Counted from the stretch's first letter, positions 34,105-43,668 are shown. The stretch: 64,000 bases of DNA from Desulfurobacterium indicum (GCF_001968985.1 NZ_MOEN01000003.1:1-64000), one strand, 5' to 3'. Numbers and translations are program-made. The notes: a model not told the origin generated them from the sequence alone.

Positions 34105-34722
34105 ATGGTAATAGAGATAAGACCTCAGGAGAAAGATTATGATACCCTTGCTCTTCGTGTATTTTTAAAAGCACTGGAGATTATAGGTGGTCCCAAAAAA
34201 CTGTTTGAATACAGGAACCTCACATGGGTGCCAAGTTTAATGGAAGCTTGCTATGCCGTTGTTTTAAAAGAAGAGGGGATGAAAACGGAGGATGAAATAG
34301 CGGAATTCATAGGAATAACAAAACAAACTGTAAGGAACATGCTCTCTGCAGATCCGGCTCTCGTTTTAAAGAAACTTGAAGGTGAACTTGAAAGTAAAGA
34401 TGTGAAAGTTCACACCGCAGGAGGTCTGGCCAAACTTGCTTACAGAGAAGTTAAAGAAGGTAGAGATAATGTTCCATTTGTAATATCCGTATGTAAAACA
34501 TACCTTTCACAGCTATTTGGAGTAGTATGGCCTGTTGAAGTGTTAACAGTAATTAAAGGATTATCTTTCCCACTAGAAGATAGAAACATTTTGAAAGAAA
34601 GACTGAAAGGGATCAAAGTTAAAGATAAGTATGCTGAAGAACTGATTGATATGATAGAATTCCCTGTTAGAAGCCCTGCTGACTTACTGCACAAACTTAA
34701 AGAGGCTGCCACCAAAGATTAA
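34105..34722 (+). CDS. HTH-containing protein of unknown role (near-KaiC regulatory-domain-like)
   Basis: A 205-residue soluble protein. Residues 52-78 read as a helix-turn-helix (KTEDEIAEFIGITKQTVRNML), and the surrounding sequence resembles the regulatory domain found near KaiC-like proteins in thermophiles. That match is from memory and needs a profile search. The C-terminal 90 residues are helical with several Lys/Glu pairs. GAGGGGAGG precedes the ATG. It lies 10 bp upstream of the PilB-like ATPase gene, so it may regulate pilus or secretion functions, or the haem operon that follows. Confidence 0.55.
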   Translation: MVIEIRPQEKDYDTLALRVFLKALEIIGGPKKLFEYRNLTWVPSLMEACYAVVLKEEGMKTEDEIAEFIGITKQTVRNMLSADPALVLKKLEGELESKDVKVHTAGGLAKLAYREVKEGRDNVPFVISVCKTYLSQLFGVVWPVEVLTVIKGLSFPLEDRNILKERLKGIKVKDKYAEELIDMIEFPVRSPADLLHKLKEAATKD

Positions 34723-34732
34723 GGAGTCTTAA

Positions 34733-36451
34733 ATGGACAAGGCAATTCTACAGCAGATTGAGAAAAAACTAACAGAATTGGGCATATCTCCTGAAAAGAT
34801 TGAAAAAATAAAGAAAACAAACGAAGACTTCTTTGAAGGTCTTATAAAAAATAATCTAATATCTGAAGAGGCACTTTTACAAATACTTTCTCAGGTTTAT
34901 GGCGTTCCTTCAGTCAATCTGAAAGAATTAACTTTAAATGAAGATATAGTTAAGATAATTCCTCAAAGCACTGCTGAAAAGAACATGCTTTTGCCAATTG
35001 GTAGAATAGGCCCCAACCTTAAACTTGCAATGGCCGATCCGTCTGATTTGCAAACCATAGAACGTCTAAGGTTTTCAACAGGTTTCAAAATAGAGCCTTA
35101 CGTTGCTTTACCTTTCAGAATCAAACAGAAATTAGAAGAAGTTTACGGAAAAATTGAAGAAGACTTTTTTTCAAAATTACGTCAGGAGCTTTTAACGGAA
35201 AAAGAAGCAACTGAAATAGAAGATCTCGAAGAAACGCCTATAAAAGAAAATGTCGTATCTCTTGACAACCTGAAGCAGCTTGCCACACAGGCACCTATCG
35301 TTAAGCTTGTTAATGCTATAGTTCTTGAAGCTCTTAAAAGAGGTGCCAGTGATATACACATTGAACCTTTCGAAAAAGAGTTGAGAATACGTTACAGAAT
35401 TGACGGTGTTCTTTATGTCGTAGGAAAATATTCGCCCGAAATTAAAGATGCTGTTGCTGCAAGGTTTAAAGTACTTAGTAACCTGGACATTGCCGAAAAA
35501 AGACTTCCTCAAGACGGTAGAATGTCAGTTAAATACAAAGGCAGAAAAATAGATTTCAGGGTCTCCACACTGCCTACAGTTTTCGGAGAGAAAATAGTTC
35601 TGAGGATTCTGGACAAAGGTAACCTCCAACTTGACCTTTCAAAACTTGGTCTTGAAGACAGAGAATATAAACTTCTTATGAAAGCAATCAAAGCACCTTA
35701 CGGAATGATTCTTGTCACAGGACCTACCGGTTCTGGTAAAACCACCACGCTTTACTCTTCTCTTTTAACTGTTAATACTCCAGAAGTAAATATAATGACA
35801 GCAGAAGATCCGGTGGAATACAATCTTTATGGAATAAATCAAGTTCAGATAAAACACGAAATAGGATTAGATTTTGCAAGGGTACTAAGAGCATTTTTGA
35901 GACAGGACCCAGATATCATAATGGTTGGTGAGATAAGGGATAAGGAAACGGCTCAAATTGCCGTTGAATCAGCTCTTACCGGTCACCTTGTATTTTCAAC
36001 ACTTCACACCAACGATGCTCCAAGCACGGTAACAAGACTGCTGGATATGGGAATAGAAGCATTTCTGGTTTCTTCTTCTGTCCTGCTCGTTATAGCTCAG
36101 AGACTTGCCAGAAAAATCTGTCCAAAGTGTAAAGAACCATACAAATATCCAATTGAAGTGTTGATGGAAGTAGGCTTTTCAAAAGAAGAAGCAGCAACCA
36201 TACAAACATATCGAGGAAAGGGATGCGACTACTGTAACGGCACAGGTTACAAGGGCAGAGTCGGTTTTTACGAAGTTTTAGAGATGTCACACAAAGTTAG
36301 AGATGCTATATTAAAAGGTAAAACCAGTGATGATATTCGCCAGATTGCCATTCTTGAAGGAATGAGAACATTGAGAGATATAGGTAGAATAAAGATCATA
36401 AAAGGTGATACAACACCTGAAGAAGTTCTAAGAGTTACAAGAGAGTATTAA
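34733..36451 (+). CDS. pilB: type IV pilus/type II secretion ATPase (PilB/GspE family)
   Basis: A 572-residue hexameric assembly ATPase. The MshEN/T2SSE-N domain (about 1-130; GLIKNNLISEEALLQILSQ, VYGVPSVNL) is followed by an N2 domain with the Arg-rich SDIHIEPFEKELRIRYRIDG segment (about 202-221). Walker A is GPTGSGKTTTLYS (about 329-341), then the Asp box AEDPVEY, Walker B DPDIIMVGEIRD (about 392-403) and the His box TGHLVFSTLHTNDA. The tetracysteine zinc site is CPKC with CDYC (about 463-503). No pilC, pilT or pilin genes are adjacent, so pilus versus type II secretion is undecided. Confidence 0.92.
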   Translation: MDKAILQQIEKKLTELGISPEKIEKIKKTNEDFFEGLIKNNLISEEALLQILSQVYGVPSVNLKELTLNEDIVKIIPQSTAEKNMLLPIGRIGPNLKLAMADPSDLQTIERLRFSTGFKIEPYVALPFRIKQKLEEVYGKIEEDFFSKLRQELLTEKEATEIEDLEETPIKENVVSLDNLKQLATQAPIVKLVNAIVLEALKRGASDIHIEPFEKELRIRYRIDGVLYVVGKYSPEIKDAVAARFKVLSNLDIAEKRLPQDGRMSVKYKGRKIDFRVSTLPTVFGEKIVLRILDKGNLQLDLSKLGLEDREYKLLMKAIKAPYGMILVTGPTGSGKTTTLYSSLLTVNTPEVNIMTAEDPVEYNLYGINQVQIKHEIGLDFARVLRAFLRQDPDIIMVGEIRDKETAQIAVESALTGHLVFSTLHTNDAPSTVTRLLDMGIEAFLVSSSVLLVIAQRLARKICPKCKEPYKYPIEVLMEVGFSKEEAATIQTYRGKGCDYCNGTGYKGRVGFYEVLEMSHKVRDAILKGKTSDDIRQIAILEGMRTLRDIGRIKIIKGDTTPEEVLRVTREY

Positions 36452-36466
36452 GATCCGGAGGAAACA

Positions 36467-36790
36467 ATGAAAAAAGAAAAGCTACTCAGAATATTCATAG
36501 ACAGTGAAGATAAATATAATGGAGAACCTCTGTGGAAGTTTATACTAAAATCTGTGAAAGAAAAAGGACTTGCCGGGGCAACCGTTTTAAAAGCAGCAGC
36601 AGGAATAGGCTCTCATTCAGAAATACATACTGCAAATGTTTTAGCCCTTTCTTTTAATCTACCACTTGTGATAGAGATAATAGACGAGGAAGAAAAAATA
36701 GAAAACTTTGTTAAATTTATAGATACCATACTTGAAGAAGGACTGGTAACCATTCAGGACGTAAAAGTAAAAATTTACAGGCACAGGTAG
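36467..36790 (+). CDS. DUF190 family protein
   Basis: A 107-residue PII-like alpha/beta protein of the DUF190 family. Signatures are LLRIFIDSEDKYNGEPLWK (5-23), KGLAGATVLKAAAGIGSHSEIHT (about 33-55) and LPLVIEIIDEEEKIENFV (about 65-82). DUF190 proteins often lie beside crcB fluoride channels and may be ligand-binding regulators of transport; no crcB is adjacent here. CGGAGG lies before the ATG. It is 15 bp after pilB and 4 bp before aroD, in the plus operon that ends with hemB. Confidence 0.85.
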   Translation: MKKEKLLRIFIDSEDKYNGEPLWKFILKSVKEKGLAGATVLKAAAGIGSHSEIHTANVLALSFNLPLVIEIIDEEEKIENFVKFIDTILEEGLVTIQDVKVKIYRHR

Positions 36791-36794
36791 AAAG

Positions 36795-37541
36795 ATGCAG
36801 CTGGGAACAGTAGAATTAGGGAAAATACCAAGAGTTATACTTGCAATTAATGACGACAATTTGGAAGAAAAACTCTTCAAAGCAAGAGAACTGAAAATAG
36901 ATCTGATAGAAGCACGAATAGATTTACTTAAAAACTTAAGCAAAGAAAACATAAAACGTTTTCTTGACACTATAGGAGATTTTGGATTTTACACTGTCGC
37001 AACTGTCAGACCCATGTGGGAAGGCGGAAAATTTTCAAAGGATGAGGAAAAAAGATTAAACACTATAAAAGAAGTGGCAGAACATCCAGTTGTTGCTGCA
37101 ATAGATATAGAACTGCGGGCAGAAAAGATTATAAAGAGAGTAATCACTTATACTAAGAGCCTGCGAAAAAAAGTGATAGTTTCTTTTCACGATTTTGAAA
37201 AAACTCCATCTTCCGATGAAATATTAAACATTGCCAGCAGAGCAAAGGAAATCGGCGGTGACATTGTTAAATGCGCTTTTAAGGCAAATAGCATTCAAGA
37301 TGTAAGCAATACAGCCTGCACAATGAAATCCATTGATATGCCTAAAATATTTATGCTTATGGGAGATAAAGGAAGTATTTCCAGAGTAGACGGCTTCTTT
37401 TTCGGCTCTCTTTTAACCTACACATTTTTCGGAGAATCAGTGGCTCCCGGTCAGATAGAAGCCGAAAACCTGATAAAATTACTGATGAAATTCTATCCTG
37501 ATTACAGAAAAGAGAAATTGAAAACGGAAAAGGTAATATGA
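36795..37541 (+). CDS. aroD: type I 3-dehydroquinate dehydratase
   Basis: A 248-residue Schiff-base TIM-barrel enzyme of the shikimate pathway. The strand motif IDLIEARIDLL is at about 34-44, VATVRPMWEGG at about 72-82, the catalytic His in VSFHDFEKTPS (about 131-141), the Schiff-base Lys in GGDIVKCAFKA (about 154-164), and the late substrate Arg/Ser/Gln region in GSISRVDGFFFGS and SVAPGQIEAENL. It overlaps the CcsA/HemX-like gene by 4 bp. Its link to haem genes looks like operon crowding rather than pathway logic. Confidence 0.93.
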   Translation: MQLGTVELGKIPRVILAINDDNLEEKLFKARELKIDLIEARIDLLKNLSKENIKRFLDTIGDFGFYTVATVRPMWEGGKFSKDEEKRLNTIKEVAEHPVVAAIDIELRAEKIIKRVITYTKSLRKKVIVSFHDFEKTPSSDEILNIASRAKEIGGDIVKCAFKANSIQDVSNTACTMKSIDMPKIFMLMGDKGSISRVDGFFFGSLLTYTFFGESVAPGQIEAENLIKLLMKFYPDYRKEKLKTEKVI

Positions 37542-38356
37542 GCATTCTAAATACACAAAGTGTAGGATTAACGACACTAATACTTTATCTCTTATCAACA
37601 TTTCACTATTTACTTTTCCTGACAACGAGAAAAGATAAAATAGCAACTGTAGGACTTTACGCCAGCAGAATAGGTTTTCTGACAAACGGACTTTTCATTA
37701 TTCTGCTAATCATGGAAAAAGGTAGCAGTGTCCTGTTTACACCCAAAGGAGCTTTCGCACTGCTGGCCATCTCGGTAATCTCTGTTTTTCTTTACTTTTC
37801 AACCAAATATCGTTTACACGTTTCCGGGATATTCCTCACTCCCTGGGCAACACTTTTCATGGGAGTTTCCCTATTTTCAAAAGGTATTCCTAAAAACGTA
37901 TTTCCTCTTGGGACAGTAGGAACCATACACATAATAAGCGCATTTTTAGGATATGCAGCTTTCATGTTCTCTACAATTGTTTCAATACTTTATCTTATAC
38001 TTGAAAGTCAGCTCAAAAAGAAAAAATTTTCCGTTTTTTACCATAAAGTTCCATCTTTAAGGCTTCTTGAAAACATTATATACAAAAGTATCACTGTAGG
38101 ATTTACATTAATAACACTCTCCATGTTTTCCGGAGCTATCTGGTCACAGAAACTATTTGGAACTTACTGGAGCTGGCATCCAAAACAGGTAGCTACACTG
38201 ATAACCTGGTTTATTTATGCAGCAATTCTCCACCTTTATATCGGTGGAAAGTGGCACGGAAAAAAACTTTGCTATCTTTCCATTGCAGGAACAATTCTTA
38301 TTGTGATAGACTTTATCGGTATAAATCTATTATTTAAAGGAGTTCACTCTTTTTGA
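37538..38356 (+). CDS. cytochrome c assembly protein, CcsA/HemX family
   Basis: A 272-residue inner-membrane protein with about eight predicted membrane segments. The C-terminal haem-handling signature is FGTYWSWHPKQVATLITWFI (about 206-225); CcsA proteins normally have W-x-W-D-P-K-E, so His replaces Asp and Gln replaces Glu here. A conserved His follows in AILHLYI, and GVHSF ends the protein as in CcsA. The short length and position directly before hemA match HemX, a membrane protein that lowers HemA levels in Bacillus. A classical CcsB/Ccs1 partner is absent. Both haem delivery and HemA control remain possible. Confidence 0.82.
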   Translation: MSILNTQSVGLTTLILYLLSTFHYLLFLTTRKDKIATVGLYASRIGFLTNGLFIILLIMEKGSSVLFTPKGAFALLAISVISVFLYFSTKYRLHVSGIFLTPWATLFMGVSLFSKGIPKNVFPLGTVGTIHIISAFLGYAAFMFSTIVSILYLILESQLKKKKFSVFYHKVPSLRLLENIIYKSITVGFTLITLSMFSGAIWSQKLFGTYWSWHPKQVATLITWFIYAAILHLYIGGKWHGKKLCYLSIAGTILIVIDFIGINLLFKGVHSF

Positions 38357-38371
38357 TTACGAGGTTATTAA

Positions 38372-39637
38372 ATGGGTGACCTAAAACTATGCGTAGCTGG
38401 TATGAACCATAAAACAGCACCGGTAGAAATAAGAGAAAAATTTGCCCTAAAAGATGAAAAACTCGAAGGAGCTATTTTAGAGTTAAATTCTCTTCCGTCA
38501 GTTGACGAATGTATGATCCTCTCCACATGTAACAGAGTTGAATTCTATTTTGTTACAAGAAACGATAATCCGTTTCTTTCTGTCAAAACCTTTCTGTCAA
38601 AACTGAGTGGCTTATCAGAAGATGAATTAAACAAGTATCTCTACTTCAAAAGCCAAGAAGAAGCGGTAAGACATGGTTTCCGCGTTGCTTCCAGTCTTGA
38701 CTCAATGGTAATAGGAGAACCTCAAATCATTGGCCAGTTTAAAGACGCATTTGCCAAAGCAAAAGAAATGGGAACGGCCGGCGTTGTAATAAACAGATTC
38801 TGCGAAACAGCACTTAAAGTATCCAAGAGAGTTAGAACAGAAACCGGCATAGCAAGAAATGCCGTATCGATAAGTTTTGCAGCAGTCGAACTTGCAAAAA
38901 AAATATTCGGATACCTCTCTGATAAAAACGTGGCAATTATCGGTGCTGGAGAAATGGCTGAACTTGCCGTTAAACACCTGATAACCTCCGGTGTGAACAA
39001 AGTCTTTGTTGTAAACAGAACTCTCGAAAAAGCGGAAAAGTTAGCTAAAGAATTTGGTGGTAAAGCATTTAAGCTTGAAGAAATAGAATCTGTACTGACA
39101 ATGGCAGACATCGTCATAAGCTCCACAGGAGCACCAGGATACGTTATAACAAAAGAGATGATTGAAAAAGTTGAGAGCAAACGTCATGGAAGACCTTTAT
39201 TTTTAATAGACATCGCTGTTCCAAGAGACATAGATCCTGCAATAGATAAAATCGAAAATGTCTATCTATTTGATATAGATAACCTTAAAGAGGTCGTAGA
39301 GGCAAATCTGGAAGAGAGAAAGAGAGCAGCCAAAGAAGCAGAAGGAATAATAGAGGGATGTGTCCATAGATTTTTGCATTGGTTGAAAGAACACGAAGTT
39401 GCTCCGCTTATAGCTGAGCTTAAACAGAAAGCTGAAAGAATAAGAAAGGAAGAGCTTGCCAAAAGACTATCAAAGATGAATCTTACGGAAGAACAAAAAG
39501 AACAGGTTGATTACCTGACACAAATAATAATAAATAAGCTTTTACACACTCCAATAACTACATTTCGTCAAAAAGCGCCAGATGAAAAAGCTTACATAAA
39601 AGTATTCAGAGAAATTTTCGGTTTAACAAAAGAGTAA
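38372..39637 (+). CDS. hemA: glutamyl-tRNA reductase
   Basis: A 421-residue first enzyme of C5 tetrapyrrole synthesis, reducing Glu-tRNA to glutamate-1-semialdehyde with NADPH. The N-terminal catalytic domain has GMNHKTAPVEIREKFAL (9-25) and the nucleophilic Cys in LSTCNRVEFY (about 50). The NADPH domain has VAIIGAGEMAELAVKHL (about 189-205), and the dimer helix domain covers about 310-420. GAGG lies 8 nt before the ATG. It heads the hemA-hemC-hemD-hemB run; hemL is not present in the window. Confidence 0.96.
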   Translation: MGDLKLCVAGMNHKTAPVEIREKFALKDEKLEGAILELNSLPSVDECMILSTCNRVEFYFVTRNDNPFLSVKTFLSKLSGLSEDELNKYLYFKSQEEAVRHGFRVASSLDSMVIGEPQIIGQFKDAFAKAKEMGTAGVVINRFCETALKVSKRVRTETGIARNAVSISFAAVELAKKIFGYLSDKNVAIIGAGEMAELAVKHLITSGVNKVFVVNRTLEKAEKLAKEFGGKAFKLEEIESVLTMADIVISSTGAPGYVITKEMIEKVESKRHGRPLFLIDIAVPRDIDPAIDKIENVYLFDIDNLKEVVEANLEERKRAAKEAEGIIEGCVHRFLHWLKEHEVAPLIAELKQKAERIRKEELAKRLSKMNLTEEQKEQVDYLTQIIINKLLHTPITTFRQKAPDEKAYIKVFREIFGLTKE

Positions 39638-39654
39638 ACTTTCGGAGGAATCAG

Positions 39655-40584
39655 TTGAAAATCAGAATAGGAACAAGAAAAAGCAAGCTTGCGTTATGGC
39701 AATCAGAATGGGTAAAAGCCCAAATACAAAAAAAGTATCCGGAAATAGAAGTTGAGCTTGTGAAAATTGTAACGAAAGGAGATAAAATTTTAGATGCTCC
39801 TCTTGCGAAAATAGGCGATAAAGGTCTATTTACAAAAGAGATAGAAGATGCAATGCTTAAAGGAGAAGTAGATATAGCTGTCCACAGTCTCAAGGATGTG
39901 CCCAGCATTTTACCCGAAGGACTTAAATTACTAGCCTTTTCCCACAGAGAAGATCCGAGAGATGCCTTTCTGTCAAATGGCAAATTTACGTTTAAAACAC
40001 TGCCTGAAGGGGCAAAAGTAGGAACAAGTTCATTAAGAAGAAAAGCACAGCTAAAACGTCTAAGACCCGATCTCAAAATAGAAGATCTTAGAGGAAACGT
40101 AGATACAAGAATCAGAAAACTTAAAGAAGGACAATACGACGCAATAATCCTCGCCGCTGCCGGCGTTAAAAGATTGGGGTTTGACGCAGAAATAGATGAA
40201 ATCCTTTCACCTGATATAATGATTCCTTCTGTTTCTCAAGGCATTCTGGGAATAGAAGGAAGAGAAAACGACCTGAAAATAGAAAAGATTGTAAGAGATG
40301 TTATCAACGATGAAAATAGCGAACTTGCCGCAGCTGTGGAAAGAGCATTTCTCAAAACGGTTGAAGGCGGTTGTCAGGTTCCAATGGGATGCTATGCCGA
40401 AGTAAAAGAAAAAGGTATATACGTAAGGGCATTTATCGCCAGCCTCGACGGGAAAACATTTCTTAAAGAGGAAGGGCTTTTCCCGAAAGAAAATCCCAGA
40501 GAAACAGGAAAGAAAATAGCAGAAAGACTCCTGAATCAAGGCGGGAAAGAGATACTTGAAAATCTCAAAGAGGAAACAAAATGA
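39655..40584 (+). CDS. hemC: hydroxymethylbilane synthase (porphobilinogen deaminase)
   Basis: A 309-residue enzyme that joins four porphobilinogens into hydroxymethylbilane. It starts with TTG at 39655 behind CGGAGGA, and the N-terminus MKIRIGTRKSKLALWQ is exactly the family start. Active-site features are VHSLKDVPS (about 81-89), GTSSLRRKAQL (about 123-133), RGNVDTR and the dipyrromethane-cofactor Cys in GGCQVPMGCYA (about 240-250). It overlaps hemD by 4 bp. Confidence 0.96.
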   Translation: MKIRIGTRKSKLALWQSEWVKAQIQKKYPEIEVELVKIVTKGDKILDAPLAKIGDKGLFTKEIEDAMLKGEVDIAVHSLKDVPSILPEGLKLLAFSHREDPRDAFLSNGKFTFKTLPEGAKVGTSSLRRKAQLKRLRPDLKIEDLRGNVDTRIRKLKEGQYDAIILAAAGVKRLGFDAEIDEILSPDIMIPSVSQGILGIEGRENDLKIEKIVRDVINDENSELAAAVERAFLKTVEGGCQVPMGCYAEVKEKGIYVRAFIASLDGKTFLKEEGLFPKENPRETGKKIAERLLNQGGKEILENLKEETK

Positions 40585-41297
40585 GGGCCTTCTTTCCCTC
40601 AAAACTTTCCCGAGAGCAGATAACGATACTCAATAAACAGGGAATAACTCCCGTAACTATTCCTTTAATAAAAACCGTTTCTCTTCCGTTTCCAGCAGAA
40701 ATTGTAGAAATTTTCAGACCTGACTTTATCGTATTCTCAAGCAAAAACGGCGTTAAACATTTTTTCTCCAGAATTTCGGTTGACCACATTCAAAACACCA
40801 AAGTAATAGCCGTTGGAAAATCAACTGCAAAGTTATTAAAAGATAGAGGAATAGAACCGCTAATTCCCGAAAGCTTTAGCGGTGAAGGTCTTATAGAACT
40901 GATAAAAAAGAACAAACTCAAGGGAAAGTTTTTGCTGATAAAACCTAAAAAAGCAAGAAACCTGTTACCCGAATTCCTGAAAAAAGAAGGAAACATCGTC
41001 CAAGAAGTTATAGCCTATGAAACCGTAACAAATACGGAAGCAGCAGACGAAATGGCAAGAGAGGTAGCAAAGGGATTTGAAATAGCCACTTTCACAAGCC
41101 CGTCAACGTTCAAAAGTTTCTTAAAACTATCAGGAGAAAAAGGGAAACAACTGCTTAGAAAAACAAAAATTATTCCGATAGGACATGTAACTGCAGAAGC
41201 AATACAAAAAACCGGCTTTAAAGTATGGAAACTACCGCAAGAATATACGTTAAACGGTATAATCAAACTGATAATAGAATATGGAGGGAAAAGATGA
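40581..41297 (+). CDS. hemD: uroporphyrinogen-III synthase
   Basis: A 238-residue two-domain HemD that cyclises hydroxymethylbilane with inversion of ring D. The family is poorly conserved. Recognisable parts are [10 protein letters not shown] at the N-terminus, [15 protein letters not shown] (about 50-64), [18 protein letters not shown], the hinge VIAYETVTN (about 144-152), [15 protein letters not shown] (about 168-182) and [10 protein letters not shown] (about 194-203). The call rests on these together with its exact position between hemC and hemB. Its stop overlaps the hemB start (ATGA). Confidence 0.9.
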   Translation: MRAFFPSKLSREQITILNKQGITPVTIPLIKTVSLPFPAEIVEIFRPDFIVFSSKNGVKHFFSRISVDHIQNTKVIAVGKSTAKLLKDRGIEPLIPESFSGEGLIELIKKNKLKGKFLLIKPKKARNLLPEFLKKEGNIVQEVIAYETVTNTEAADEMAREVAKGFEIATFTSPSTFKSFLKLSGEKGKQLLRKTKIIPIGHVTAEAIQKTGFKVWKLPQEYTLNGIIKLIIEYGGKR

Positions 41298-42289
41298 TAA
41301 CTGGAAAATTTCCTCAACTGAGGTTAAGAAGATTAAGGAAGAATGAAAACATTAGAAGAATGGTTAGAGAAACAAATCTAAGTGTTGATGATCTAATCTA
41401 TCCACTATTCATTGTTGAAGGTGAAGGAATAAAAGAAGAGATTAAATCAATGCCGGGACAGTTCAGATATTCAATCGATAAAGTTGTTGATGAAGTAAAA
41501 AAAATTAAAGAACTGGGAATACCGGCAATTATCCTTTTCGGAATACCGGAACACAAAGATGAACTTGGCTCTGACAGCTTTTCCGACAACGGTATAATAC
41601 AACGCTCCATCAGGACCATAAAAGAAGCTGTTCCAGAAATGTATGTAATTACTGACGTCTGCTTCTGTGAATATACATCTCACGGCCACTGTGGATACCT
41701 TAAATGTAACGGAAATATATGTGATGTTGATAACGATAAAACACTTGAGCTGCTTAAAAAACAGGTTGTATCACACGCCAGAGCTGGAGCTGACATGGTA
41801 GCTCCGTCAGGTATGATGGACGGTATGATAAAAGCAATTAGAGAAGGTCTAGACGAAGCTGGATATACAGACATTCCGATTATGTCATATGCAGCAAAAT
41901 ATGCATCTGCTTACTACGGACCGTTTAGAGATGCAGCAGAATCTGCTCCGTCTTTTGGAGACAGAAGAAGTTATCAGATGGATCCAGCTAACATAAACGA
42001 AGCTTTAAGAGAAGTTGCTCTTGACATTGAAGAAGGAGCCGATATTGTTATGGTAAAACCAGCTCTTTCCTACATGGACGTTATTAAAGCAGTAAAAGAT
42101 ACATTCAAATATCCAACAGCAGCTTACAATGTAAGCGGTGAATACTCCATGATAAAAGCTGCAGCAGCAAATGGATGGATAGATGAGAAAAGAGTTGTTC
42201 TTGAAACCCTTTTATCAATGAAAAGATCCGGTGCCGATATCATTCTTACATACTTTGCAAAAGACGTTGCTAAGTGGCTTAGCGAATAA
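41294..42289 (+). CDS. hemB: delta-aminolevulinic acid dehydratase (porphobilinogen synthase)
   Basis: A 331-residue octameric aldolase-fold enzyme that condenses two 5-aminolevulinates to porphobilinogen. The ATG at 41294 overlaps the hemD stop and has GGAGG before it; upstream in-frame codons would extend unnaturally into hemD. The zinc-site cysteines are in [14 protein letters not shown] (about 120-133), so it is a Zn-type enzyme. One Schiff-base Lys is near [15 protein letters not shown] (about 196-210) and the other in [11 protein letters not shown] (about 252-262). A terminator follows. Confidence 0.95.
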   Translation: MITGKFPQLRLRRLRKNENIRRMVRETNLSVDDLIYPLFIVEGEGIKEEIKSMPGQFRYSIDKVVDEVKKIKELGIPAIILFGIPEHKDELGSDSFSDNGIIQRSIRTIKEAVPEMYVITDVCFCEYTSHGHCGYLKCNGNICDVDNDKTLELLKKQVVSHARAGADMVAPSGMMDGMIKAIREGLDEAGYTDIPIMSYAAKYASAYYGPFRDAAESAPSFGDRRSYQMDPANINEALREVALDIEEGADIVMVKPALSYMDVIKAVKDTFKYPTAAYNVSGEYSMIKAAAANGWIDEKRVVLETLLSMKRSGADIILTYFAKDVAKWLSE

Positions 42290-42291
42290 TT

Positions 42292-42314
42292 GGGGGATTC
42301 TTCCCTCTTTTTTA
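42292..42314 (+). terminator. intrinsic terminator after hemB
   Basis: GGGGGA (42292-42297) pairs with TCCCTC (42302-42307) through one G-T pair, around a short loop, followed by a run of T broken by one A. It lies 2 bp past the hemB stop. Confidence 0.7.
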
Positions 42315-42317
42315 TTT

Positions 42318-42842
42318 TTATGTGTTAAAGGAATATTTCATAGCATTGTATAGAAACATAAGAACGCCATTCACATCTTCACTACTTCTGGGATCACATG
42401 AAAGCACAGGTAAATTAAACTTAGAAAGCTTTTCAACATTAAAACCGGGATTAATATCTCTTTTTGTCAAAAGTATTAACTTTTTTGCCTTATCCCATGA
42501 AGGTGTTTTTGAGAAAAAATCAACATAAAATTCAGTTTCACTTAACGGAAGTTCGGCTGAATGAAGCAAGAGAATAGCATCATAATCGCTCCCAAGTGTA
42601 TCCCAGAGAAAAGAAAACCTTTTCTGTCCAGGAAGGCCGACAAGAACAAAATCTACACCGTTAAGATTAATATGAGATATATCAAGTCCTATTGTTGTGG
42701 TGCCGGATAGCTCTTTAATCTCTTCAGGATCAAAGTTTGAAACTTCCACGCCGTCATATGCTTCTCTGTTAGCCGTCCTTATAAAAGTTGTTTTTCCAGA
42801 ATTAAATGGGCCAGCTACAAGAACCTTTATTTTGTTATCCAT
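42318..42842 (-). CDS. small Ras-like GTPase-domain protein (Arf/MglA-like)
   Basis: A 174-residue single-domain G protein. The P-loop is AGPFNSGKTTFI (10-21), a switch I Thr lies in SGTTTIGLDI (about 45-54), and G4 is LTKRD (about 125). The G3 motif, normally DxxGQ, reads VGLPGQKRF (about 69-77), keeping G and Q but lacking the leading Asp. SCDPRS (about 143) fills the G5 position. Homologous proteins of this type act as polarity or signalling switches, usually with a Roadblock/MglB partner, which is not next to this gene. It is the last gene of the phoU-SPFH-permease operon, 5 bp after the permease. Confidence 0.78.
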   Translation of the reverse strand: MDNKIKVLVAGPFNSGKTTFIRTANREAYDGVEVSNFDPEEIKELSGTTTIGLDISHINLNGVDFVLVGLPGQKRFSFLWDTLGSDYDAILLLHSAELPLSETEFYVDFFSKTPSWDKAKKLILLTKRDINPGFNVEKLSKFNLPVLSCDPRSSEDVNGVLMFLYNAMKYSFNT

Positions 42843-42847
42843 TAGAA

Positions 42848-43666
42848 TTAGAACCTCCTTCTTTTTATATATGATAACAAAAATAATAAGAAAGATACAA
42901 GCGTAATGGTTGAACCTGAAGGGACGTTAAAAGTTAAAGATAGAATTACTCCCAAAAATGCCGAAGTAAGGCCGAACAAAATAGACAGAACAATCATTCT
43001 TCCAAAACTATCAGTAAGTTCATAAGCTGAAGCAGGCGGCATAACAAGAAGGGAAAAAACGAGAAGAGCACCTACCGCCTTCATTGCTCCTATAACCGCA
43101 ACAGTAATAAACGACGTTGCCGTAAAGGTAACAATCTCTACGGGAATACCTGAAGCTTTTGCTATCTCTTCGCTGAAAACAGTCAGGTATATCTCTTTAT
43201 AGAAAGAAAAAGTTAAAATAGCTATTAAAACAGCTGTTATAGCCAGTATCCAGACATCACTGCTTTCCACCATTAAAGGACTTCCGAAAAGATAATAAAG
43301 GGCTTCCGATCTATATTTCCCTGAAATTCCAAGGAAAAGAACGGCAAGTCCCATACTTGTAGCAAAAAGAATACCTATAGTTGCATCAAACGTGAGGCGA
43401 CCTTTATAGCTTAAAAACCATATTGCAGACGAAGCTACAAAAGCAAAAAGAAACCCCCAGAAAAGCGGAAAGCTTCCCAGTAAAAGACCAAAGGCTATAC
43501 CAGCAAAGGCAATATGAGCCAGCCCTGCCCCTATAAAAGACATCTTACGTAGAAAAACATAAACACCAACTATCGAACAGATAAAGCCCGAAAGCACCGA
43601 GCCGATTAACGCCTTGATGAATATACCATACTTTAAAAACTCTAAAGGATTTTCTACACTTATCAT
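42848..43666 (-). CDS. ABC-3 family metal transporter permease (ZnuB/MntB-like)
   Basis: A 272-residue membrane protein with about eight hydrophobic segments, typical of zinc/manganese ABC permeases. Signatures are SVLSGFICSIVGVYVFLRKM (about 18-37), FIGAGLAHIAFAGIAFG (about 39-55), TFDATIGILFA (about 92-102) and MKAVGALLVFSLLVMPPASA (about 199-218). The partner ATPase and periplasmic binding protein are not adjacent, so they must be encoded elsewhere or the gene is an orphan. It lies 2 bp after the SPFH gene. Confidence 0.88.
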   Translation of the reverse strand: MISVENPLEFLKYGIFIKALIGSVLSGFICSIVGVYVFLRKMSFIGAGLAHIAFAGIAFGLLLGSFPLFWGFLFAFVASSAIWFLSYKGRLTFDATIGILFATSMGLAVLFLGISGKYRSEALYYLFGSPLMVESSDVWILAITAVLIAILTFSFYKEIYLTVFSEEIAKASGIPVEIVTFTATSFITVAVIGAMKAVGALLVFSLLVMPPASAYELTDSFGRMIVLSILFGLTSAFLGVILSLTFNVPSGSTITLVSFLLFLLSYIKRRRF

Positions 43667-43668
43667 TT

